A stretch of DNA of 5,130 bases from assembly GCF_010892395.1 (NCBI RefSeq), contig NZ_JAACKB010000424.1, positions 1 through 5,130 on the forward strand, in the 5' to 3' direction. Positions 1 to 5,130 of the stretch are shown here, in pieces. The notes beneath the pieces were generated by a model, which worked only from the letters and a program-made list of their open reading frames with translations, had not been told where the DNA came from and did no database searches. Both the position numbers and the translations under genes were made by a program. Position 1 is the stretch's first letter; every line of letters begins with the position of its first letter. The DNA comes from Sulfurovum sp. bin170 (GTDB lineage: Bacteria > Campylobacterota > Campylobacteria > Campylobacterales > Sulfurovaceae).

Positions 1-1
1 C

Positions 2-799
2 CAATTTAGAAAAAAGTTTAATATCACTTTTATAGTAGCCACACATTCTCTACAGATTATAGAAAATTCTGATGCAAATGATATTTACTATTTTGAAAAT
101 AATGATGGGCATATTACTATATCAAACCCTATATATCCTGCATATGTAACAAAAAATTTATATAAACATAGCTACTACGATAAAGTTCTTTTAGTAGAAG
201 ATGAATTAGCAGAAAAGTTTTTAAAAAACACCATAGATAAAATAGATAAAAATTTTAAATATAGACTTTATTTTACAATTATTCCAATTGGTGGATGGAG
301 AAAACTTTTAGAGGTTTCTTTACTAAAAAATACTTATTATGTAAATGCTAAAGTTGTTACAGTTTTCGATAAAGATATTGAAGAGGATTTAAATAAAGAA
401 TTACAAAAACAAGCTATAGAAGAATTAAAAAAAGAGTTCACTTTTATTCCTGTAGAAGATAATATAGAAAAGTTTACATTAAAAAATTTATTTAAAAATC
501 CAAAGTTTCATAGATATATTGAGTCAGAATGTTTAAAGGATGAATTTAAATTTACAAACTTAAGTATAAAAGAATTTAAAGAAACTGATAATTCAAAGAC
601 AATTAAGAGTAAATTTAATAATAATGAAAAAAGTTTAGTAAGACAAATTGGAGATTATTCAGAAGATAAATTTAAAGAAAATTATTCTTTAATAGAAGAT
701 AAGATAGTTGATTTTATTTTTGAAGAGCTTAGTGATAGTCCTGAATATTTAGCATTTGAAAAGAGACTAAAAGAGTTTTTTGAGGTAAAAAATGACTAA
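2..799 (+). CDS. OLD-family-like ABC ATPase with TOPRIM domain, C-terminal part (5' end outside window)
   Basis: This open frame enters from the left edge with no start codon and gives 265 residues before TAA at 797-799. Near its beginning, FIVATHS (residues 10-16) matches the end of an ABC/SMC-type ATPase domain: a hydrophobic strand followed by the H-loop histidine (His15). The Walker A, signature and Walker B motifs must lie upstream. A TOPRIM-like fold follows: strand plus glutamate in VLLVEDE (Glu66), a Gly-Gly turn (97-98), and the DxD in VFDKD (Asp123, Asp125), which are the expected metal ligands. The last 130 residues are Lys/Glu/Phe-rich with no motif I recognise. This order is that of OLD-family nucleases, several of which act in phage defence (for example GajA of Gabija). 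No GajB-type helicase follows; a HipB-like gene does, overlapping by 8 nt. The gene is much more AT-rich than its neighbours (one sampled 60-nt line has 12 G/C). The family call is fairly firm; nuclease activity and defence role are inference. Confidence 0.8.
   Translation, partial: QFRKKFNITFIVATHSLQIIENSDANDIYYFENNDGHITISNPIYPAYVTKNLYKHSYYDKVLLVEDELAEKFLKNTIDKIDKNFKYRLYFTIIPIGGWRKLLEVSLLKNTYYVNAKVVTVFDKDIEEDLNKELQKQAIEELKKEFTFIPVEDNIEKFTLKNLFKNPKFHRYIESECLKDEFKFTNLSIKEFKETDNSKTIKSKFNNNEKSLVRQIGDYSEDKFKENYSLIEDKIVDFIFEELSDSPEYLAFEKRLKEFFEVKND
782..785 (+). promoter_or_regulatory. Ribosome binding site of the HipB-like gene
   Basis: GAGG lies 6 nt before the ATG at 792, inside the last codons of the ATPase-TOPRIM gene. 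It supports ATG 792 as the real start and independent or re-initiated translation of the downstream gene from a shared transcript. Confidence 0.6.
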
Positions 800-1058
800 A
801 GGAAAAAAAGTAAAACCAACCCAACCACCATCATTCAACAAACCCATAACCCTAGAAACCATAGGAAAGTTCATAAAAGCAAGAAGAACACAACAAGGCT
901 TAAATACCCTTGACTGTGCCATGCTCTGCAACATCTCAGCCCATACCTTAAACAAAATAGAAAATGGTTTTGAGGGAGTAAGACTTAACACTCTGCTTCA
1001 AATTATGGAAGCATTAGGCATGGAGATGAACATGAAAGATTGGAATAGTGATGAATAG
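792..1058 (+). CDS. hipB: HipB-like XRE-family antitoxin / transcriptional repressor
   Basis: The 88-residue product has a Lys/Pro-rich N-terminal extension (about residues 1-18) followed by a five-helix XRE/Cro-type helix-turn-helix domain (about 20-78). The pattern IGKFIKARR, then LNTLDCAMLCNIS, then AHTLNKIENG, then LNTLLQIMEALGM is the standard XRE layout; the recognition helix falls around residues 48-58. In the HipBA family such a protein binds operator DNA as a dimer, neutralises the HipA kinase and represses its own operon. The assignment rests on the fold plus the position directly before a hipA homologue. The start is ATG 792 with a GAGG site; it overlaps the preceding gene by 8 nt, and its stop at 1056-1058 overlaps the hipA start by 8 nt. 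It is less AT-rich than the gene before it (one 60-nt line has 25 G/C). The short C-terminal tail after the helices (about 79-88) is acidic. No clear separate promoter or operator was found. Confidence 0.85.
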   Translation: MTKGKKVKPTQPPSFNKPITLETIGKFIKARRTQQGLNTLDCAMLCNISAHTLNKIENGFEGVRLNTLLQIMEALGMEMNMKDWNSDE

Positions 1059-2331
1059 TTTAAAAGTTAGTATGCAAAATAAAATAGTAGGAAAACTTTC
1101 AATAGATAAAGATGAAAATTACCACTTTGAGTACGATAAGAGTTGGATAGTAAAAGGCTTTGTTATCTCTCCACATTTAGCATTTAATGGTAAATATTCA
1201 TCAAGCATTATCAAACGATTTTTAGAAAATCTTATCCCTGAGGGAGAGGGATTAGAAGATATTGCTACCTTTGCACATATCTCTAAAAATAATACCTTTG
1301 CCATGATGCACACCATTGGTTATGACACGGCAGGAGCTTTGATGTTTGGAGAGAACCATGAAGCTAATCAAGCTATTTTTAGAGAGATACCAACCAAAGA
1401 GTTAAGCGATAGAATAGAAAAACTAGAGAGTAAAAGTATCGCTATTTGGGATAAAACTGTTCGGCTCTCGTTGGCAGGAGTTCAAGCAAAATTGCCTGTG
1501 ATTATTAAAGATGAAAAAATTGGTTTGGGAAATGGTACGCTTAGCTCAACACATATTATGAAGTTTCAGACTAAAAAACATCTGCACATTGTGGTTAATG
1601 AGCTTTTCTGTATGACTTTGGCTAAAAAAATAGGTCTGAATGTGGCTGATGTGGAGTTGAAACGATTTGAGAGTTACCCTGTGTTGTTGGTTAAAAGGTT
1701 TGATAGAATTTACAAAGATGATTTTGTGATACGACTACATATTATAGATGGTTGTCAAATGCTAAACTTACCACCAACTTACAAGTATGAACAAAACTTT
1801 GGTTCATTACGAGATGTTGCACATATTCGAGAGGGTGCAAGTTTTAAAAAGCTTTTTGCTATGACAAAAAAGTGTGCTGTTCCTGCTATAGCACAATTAG
1901 AGTTGGTCCATTGGGCGATGTTTAATCTTATCATCGGAAATTCTGATGCTCATGGCAAGAACTTCTCTTTTTTTGTAGATAGACGAGGTATTAAGCCAAC
2001 ACCTTTTTATGATATGCTTTGCGTAATGATGTATGATTTTGACCACAATCTAGCAATGGCTTATGGAGATGAATTTAACCCTAATGAAGTGTTTGCTTAT
2101 CGACTTCGAGAGTTTGCAGAAGATGTGGGAATGAACTATAAGCTTATCTCTAAAGTTTTAGTTAAAGAGTGTGATAAGATTATTAAAACTTTGGAAGAGG
2201 ATATTATAGAGAGAGAAGTTCTTCTTGAAGAGGAGTCTATTTTTATAGAAAAATTATCAGAGTTTATATTGGAACGAGCTAATAGGTTTAGAGAGATTGG
2301 ATTGGAAATGGCTTTTGTTTCCTTTCCGTAA
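1051..2331 (+). CDS. hipA: HipA-like serine/threonine kinase toxin
   Basis: The product is 426 residues (E. coli HipA is 440). The N-terminal part (about 1-110) fits the HipA N-terminal subdomain, including a LENLIPEGEG segment matching the family's NLLPEG-type motif. The kinase core follows: SLAGVQAK (140-147), with Ser140 matching the autophosphorylated P-loop serine; THIMKF with the ATP-binding Lys171; VNE (182-184); LLVKRFDR (212-219); DGCQ before LPPTYKYE (233-247); the catalytic loop GNSDAHGKN with Asp299 and Asn304; and the metal-binding YD (Asp321). All key residues look intact, so an active kinase is expected. E. coli HipA phosphorylates glutamyl-tRNA synthetase and halts translation; homologues have other tRNA-synthetase targets, so the substrate here is unknown. 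Because the N-terminal subdomain is attached, this is the two-gene HipBA form, not three-gene HipBST. ATG 1051 is chosen; an in-frame GTG at 1048 is the alternative. The start overlaps hipB by 8 nt; only a weak GGA (1042-1044) precedes it, suggesting translational coupling. Confidence 0.9.
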   Translation: MNSLKVSMQNKIVGKLSIDKDENYHFEYDKSWIVKGFVISPHLAFNGKYSSSIIKRFLENLIPEGEGLEDIATFAHISKNNTFAMMHTIGYDTAGALMFGENHEANQAIFREIPTKELSDRIEKLESKSIAIWDKTVRLSLAGVQAKLPVIIKDEKIGLGNGTLSSTHIMKFQTKKHLHIVVNELFCMTLAKKIGLNVADVELKRFESYPVLLVKRFDRIYKDDFVIRLHIIDGCQMLNLPPTYKYEQNFGSLRDVAHIREGASFKKLFAMTKKCAVPAIAQLELVHWAMFNLIIGNSDAHGKNFSFFVDRRGIKPTPFYDMLCVMMYDFDHNLAMAYGDEFNPNEVFAYRLREFAEDVGMNYKLISKVLVKECDKIIKTLEEDIIEREVLLEEESIFIEKLSEFILERANRFREIGLEMAFVSFP

Positions 2332-2342
2332 ATTTTAATTTT

Positions 2343-2357
2343 TTTAGCTATACTAAA
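2343..2357 (+). promoter_or_regulatory. Promoter -10 box within a short palindrome, before the antitoxin gene
   Basis: TATACT at 2349-2354 is a one-mismatch match to the TATAAT -10 consensus and lies 27 nt before the antitoxin ATG. It is preceded by a T-rich tract (2333-2345) and no recognisable -35, the pattern described for sigma-70 promoters of Campylobacter and Helicobacter. The box sits inside the inverted repeat TTTAG-N5-CTAAA (2343-2357), a plausible binding site for the autoregulating antitoxin. The promoter is reasonably supported; the operator role is inference, since a 5-nt arm can arise by chance in AT-rich DNA. Confidence 0.55.
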
Positions 2358-2370
2358 GATAATAAATAAA

Positions 2371-2376
2371 AAGGAG
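2371..2376 (+). promoter_or_regulatory. Strong Shine-Dalgarno site of the antitoxin gene
   Basis: AAGGAG stands 5 nt before ATG 2382, the strongest ribosome binding site in the window. The toxin start that follows has no comparable site, which fits the usual excess of antitoxin over toxin. Confidence 0.7.
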
Positions 2377-2381
2377 TCAAA

Positions 2382-2579
2382 ATGCAAACCATAAGATTAG
2401 ATATAAATAATCACAATATTTTCAACACCATCATGGATTTTTTAAATAATCTACCACAACATGAATTTAAAGTAAAAGTGGAAAAAAAACCAGTTGTTGC
2501 AAAGAGAAAAAAACTAAGAGCTATTTCTTTAAAAACCAAAGGGTTTAAATTTGATAGAAATGAAGCCAATGAGCGATAA
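2382..2579 (+). CDS. Small antitoxin of a PIN-toxin (VapBC-type) pair
   Basis: The product is a 65-residue protein. The N-terminal part (MQTIRLDIN, then an amphipathic helix about residues 12-24, NIFNTIMDFLNNL) probably forms the dimerisation or DNA-binding part. The middle is Lys/Val-rich (about 29-46). The C-terminal segment ISLKTKGFKFDRNEANER has the shape of antitoxin tails that wrap a toxin: an extended stretch with aromatic residues, then a charged helix. I do not recognise a clear AbrB, RHH or Phd fold, so the DNA-binding class is left open. The role is inferred mainly from size, the tail, and overlap with the start of a PIN-domain toxin gene. It has its own promoter and strong ribosome binding site, so it is a separate transcription unit from hipBA. 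Confidence 0.75.
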   Translation: MQTIRLDINNHNIFNTIMDFLNNLPQHEFKVKVEKKPVVAKRKKLRAISLKTKGFKFDRNEANER

Positions 2580-2997
2580 AGTTTTTTTAGATACGAACAT
2601 TGTCATTTATTCTTATTCAGAAGATGAGCCTGAAAAGCAAGAGATAGCTAATGATATTTTAGAGCAGTATAGCAACCAAATTATTATCTCTAATCAGGTT
2701 ATTAATGAGTTGTCCAATACACTTTTTAGAAAATTTAAACTTAATGCAGATGAAGTTAGAGAAACAGTTTTAGAGTTAAATGATAACTTTCCTATTGTCA
2801 ATTTTAACCTACAGACTCAACTCAAAGGGATAGAGCTTAAGGGAAAATATAAACTACAATTTTATGACTCAATGATATTGGCTACAGCTTTAGAAAATGG
2901 TTGTAATATTGTCTTTAGCGAAGATATGCAACATAATCAAGTGATAGAAAATCAACTAACAATTATAAATCCATTCAGAGATATAAAATCCAAATAA
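2569..2997 (+). CDS. PIN-domain ribonuclease toxin, VapC-like
   Basis: The 142-residue product spans one whole PIN domain, the usual VapC length. The four conserved acidic positions are visible: Asp8 in FLDTN, Glu47 in VINELSN, Asp100 in YDSMILATALE, and Asp119 in FSEDM. These coordinate Mg2+/Mn2+ for RNA cleavage; known VapC toxins cut tRNA or 23S rRNA, but the target cannot be read from sequence. The start at ATG 2569 puts the first strand (KVFLDTN) at the normal distance from the N terminus and gives an 11-nt overlap with the antitoxin gene. An ATG at 2560 and a TTG at 2551 are in-frame alternatives that would add 3 or 6 residues. No strong ribosome binding site precedes any of them, so translation is probably coupled to the antitoxin. 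The catalytic site looks complete. TAA at 2995-2997 directly precedes the terminator hairpin. Confidence 0.88.
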   Translation: MSDKVFLDTNIVIYSYSEDEPEKQEIANDILEQYSNQIIISNQVINELSNTLFRKFKLNADEVRETVLELNDNFPIVNFNLQTQLKGIELKGKYKLQFYDSMILATALENGCNIVFSEDMQHNQVIENQLTIINPFRDIKSK

Positions 2998-3029
2998 AAG
3001 AGGTTTAGATAATCCCTAAACCTTTTTTA
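2996..3029. terminator. Bidirectional rho-independent terminator between convergent genes
   Basis: The stem AGGTTTAG (3001-3008) pairs with CTAAACCT (3016-3023) around a 7-nt loop. On the plus strand it is followed by a T run (3023-3028). On the minus strand the same stem is followed by CTTTTATTT, also T-rich. The A run at 2996-2999 can extend the stem by pairing with the T run. It serves the PIN toxin gene on the plus strand and the RND gene on the minus strand; the RND stop codon (3016-3018) lies inside one arm. Confidence 0.8.
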
Positions 3030-5130
3030 TATTCTCCTCCCCAACCCACCAAACAAACACCAAAGGAATAAAAACCAGCGTCATAAAAGTCCCAACAATC
3101 AACCCACCAATCGCCACAGCCCCAAGAGGAGCGAGTCTCTCAAGCCCAATAGCAGACCCCTGAGCCACAGGTAACATCCCCACAGATACAGCAAACGCCG
3201 TCATCAATACAGGTCGAGTTCGTATCTTTATCGACTCCAACATCGCTTCGGTTTTGTTCATCCCAGCTCTCATCTGTTCGAGTGCAAAGTGAATGAGTAA
3301 AATGGCATTGTTCACAATAATCCCAGAGAGCAACATAAAGCCCATCATCGCAGGCATGGAGACATGATAACCAATCGCTAACATTGTCCATGAAGCCCCT
3401 ATAACTGTTAGTGGAATAGAGAAGAGTACCATCAGTGAAATCTTAATCGAGTTAAACATCGCTATGAGGGTAAAGAGTATTAATACTACTGCCACGATGA
3501 TAGCTCCAACCATTCGCTCTGCTGATGCTTTAAACTGTTTCTCGTCGCCTATCTGTTCGACCTCTATGCTTGGGTCTATGCTAATCTTTGCCATCTCTTT
3601 TTCAAGATTTGCCATAATATGTGAGATAGCCCCTTTCTCTCTGTCTCCATAGACTTCAAGCGTGTAGTTTAACCCATCTCGTGTAATGGTGCTTGGCTCT
3701 TTACTATAAGAAACCGTGGCTATTTTGTTCAGAGGTATTTTACCTTTTGGAGTGACTATCAATGTGGTTAAAATGGTTTTAAAATCATCTATCTGCTTTT
3801 GAGGTAACCAGACCCTAACCGTATAATCCATTGAGTTGGCTTTTGGGAAAGTCGCCACAGGAACACCACGAAGCATCATCTGTATTTGAGCTGTGACATC
3901 GGAGCGATTTAAACCATACTCCATCGCCTCTTGTTCATTGATTTCAAGGTTATAGACCACTTTGTCCATGTCCCAAGTTTTAGAGACCGAGATGATACCT
4001 TGGGTGTTGTTCATCGCTTTTTCTACCTCGACTCCTGCCTCTTGAAGCTTTTCATAATCAGGAGAGCTTAACAGAGTATCAACAGAAGCTCGAATACTTG
4101 CCAAGGCTGTTGCTCCATAAGGGGTAATAACCAACTGTTTGACATTGGGAATCTTGGCGATTTCAGTTCGTAGATACCTAGCAATCTCCCAAATATCCTC
4201 TTCTCGTTCGTGTCGGTTGACATAGGTTGCCACAATAGATAAATGGTCAACTCCTGCACCACTTCCGATACTCATCACTCCTGCTTCGCTTCCGATGCTT
4301 CCTGAGAGTCTCAATAGCTTTCCTTGGCTTTGGACGATGCTGTTGACGGCTTTCATTATCGCTTCACTTTTTTCTATGGGTAGGTTGGCTTCGGTGGTTA
4401 TTTTGATATTGACAGCACCTGTGTCCATTGGTGGCATGAGTTCTTGACCGACGACAGGCATGACAATTTTGACCGAAGTTACAAAGAGGGCGATAAGTAC
4501 AACTCCATAGAGCAGAGCGACCGATTTAAACTTAACTCCTGCGATGACGATGGAAGCGAACATGGACTGAATGATGTCATTGACGCGAGAGACCACCGAG
4601 TGAAAAGCATCTTCAACACGCAGTAAAATAGGGTTCTTGATACTTAAAAAGTAAAGCGACAAAAGAGGAACAGCCGTCACAGAGATGATGTATGAAGCGA
4701 CCAATGCCAAGAGCAGCGTCCCCACCAATGGAGCAAAAACCGTTTGAGGATAACCACCCACAAAAAGCATGGGAGCTAGGGCTATCATGGTGGTTACAGT
4801 TCCACTTAGGTCGGCGAACATTATCTCTTTGGTTCCGTCAAAAACAGCAGAGTGGATGTCTTTGCCAAGCTCACGGTAGTGCCTTTCGATGTTCTCCATG
4901 ACCACGACGGTATCGTCTAGAAGCAGTCCAAGGGCTAAGATGATGGCTGTGAGGGTAATGACTTGAAGTCGATGCCAACGAGCCACATTAGGGCAATGGT
5001 CGAAGCGTAGACGATGGGAATGTTCATCATAATGACGATGATTTGACGGAAACTTGCCAAGAAGAGAAATACCACAATCGTGGACATGATAATCGCGTCA
5101 CGCAGGGACTCAAACATATTTTCGGTACTC
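3016..5130 (-). pseudogene. RND-family efflux permease, C-terminal part, frameshifted and cut by the right edge
   Basis: This is an inner-membrane proton-driven exporter subunit of the RND superfamily that normally works as a trimer with a periplasmic adaptor and a TolC-like channel. Two frames together give one continuous protein. The first (about 5129-4965) holds TM2-TM3, from NMFESLRDAI to ALMWLVGIDF. The second (about 4962-3016) starts at VITLTAIILALGLLLDD, which is TM4 with the Asp-Asp proton-relay pair, then TM5-TM6. A TM7 segment and the second periplasmic loop (starting near QELMPPMDTG) come next, then TM8-TM12, with GIIVNNAILL and RTRPVLMTAF as family landmarks. The join at 4963-4964 lacks one base: with it restored the protein would read GIDF-x-VITLTAI, as in intact relatives. 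The GTG at 4986 that opens the second frame is therefore not a true start. The N-terminal end lies beyond the window. Where AcrB has the TM10 Lys940, this protein has Asn-Asn, as in many RND relatives. The substrate is unknown. GC is higher than in the toxin-antitoxin region. It may be a true pseudogene or a sequence error. Confidence 0.85.
4963..4964 (-). other. Frameshift point (apparent 1-nt deletion) in the RND gene
   Basis: Read on the minus strand, codons GAC TTC (4970-4965) are followed by only two bases, AA (4964-4963), and then GTC ATT ACC CTC resumes in the other frame. Protein homology is continuous across this point (GIDF then VITLTAI), so exactly one base is missing from one codon. 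Unshifted, the upstream frame runs on to a stop at 4935-4937. Confidence 0.8.

Noticed and set aside
2..799. Gabija system (GajA followed by GajB)
   Set aside because: The ATPase-TOPRIM layout fits GajA, but the next gene is a small XRE regulator, not a UvrD-like helicase. The upstream side cannot be seen.
767..991. Minus-strand open frame opposite hipB
   Set aside because: It lies opposite a well-supported coding region, has no recognisable domain, and is best read as a shadow frame.
792..2331. Three-gene HipBST system
   Set aside because: In HipBST the N-terminal subdomain is a separate HipS protein. Here the kinase carries its own N-terminal subdomain and is near full HipA length.
2304..2345. 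Terminator after hipA (GGAAA/TTTCC hairpin followed by T-rich sequence)
   Set aside because: The stem is only 5 bp, lies inside the coding region, and is separated from the T run by more than 10 nt. The T tract is better explained as part of the downstream promoter.
2136..2387. Minus-strand open frame across the hipA end and the intergenic gap
   Set aside because: It is antisense to the HipA C terminus and the promoter; it is Ser/Ile-rich without a recognisable domain.
4984..4986. GTG as the start codon of a shorter RND protein
   Set aside because: The first codons (MARWHR) are an out-of-frame reading of the upstream TM3 region. A start just before TM4 would remove the whole first periplasmic loop and TM1-TM3.
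4935..5117. Independent small membrane protein on the minus strand
   Set aside because: Its sequence is the TM2-TM3 part of the RND permease, and the frame continues upstream of its first ATG without a stop. It is a product of the frameshift.
1..5130. CRISPR array, tRNA, rRNA, insertion sequence or long direct repeats
   Set aside because: Reading both strands I found no regularly spaced repeats, no transposase-like protein and no cloverleaf; nearly all sequence is accounted for by coding regions.

Overview
The window looks like chromosomal DNA from an AT-rich Gram-negative bacterium. A member of Campylobacterota (Sulfurimonas, Sulfurovum or Arcobacter-like) is my best guess. The guess rests on the low GC content, a -10 box behind a T-rich tract with no recognisable -35 (a pattern known from Campylobacter and Helicobacter), and an RND-type exporter, which implies an outer membrane. 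The genus is inference; no rRNA or marker gene is present.

Left part, plus strand, 2-2331: three genes are packed head to tail. The first is the C-terminal 265 residues of an ABC-type ATPase fused to a TOPRIM nuclease-like domain (OLD family type), cut by the window edge. It overlaps by 8 nt a HipB-like XRE antitoxin/repressor. That gene in turn overlaps by 8 nt a full-length HipA-like Ser/Thr kinase toxin whose catalytic residues are all present. Both junctions are start/stop overlaps of the form ATGANTAR, so the three genes are probably co-transcribed and translationally coupled.

Middle part, plus strand, 2332-3028: a 50-nt intergenic gap carries a good -10 box sitting inside a short palindrome. 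It is followed by a second toxin-antitoxin pair: a 65-aa antitoxin and a PIN-domain ribonuclease toxin (VapC-like) with all four acidic residues. A bidirectional hairpin terminator closes this unit.

Right part, minus strand, 3016-5130: the C-terminal two thirds or so of an RND efflux permease, convergent with the toxin-antitoxin genes. It carries an apparent 1-nt deletion at 4963-4964 that splits it into two frames, and it runs off the right edge of the window. Its base composition is clearly higher in GC than the left part.

Taken together, this is an accessory (defence / toxin-antitoxin) cluster abutting a more typical chromosomal transporter gene. The most interesting possibility is that the ATPase-TOPRIM protein and HipBA form one functional defence unit, but the window shows only the linkage, not a function.
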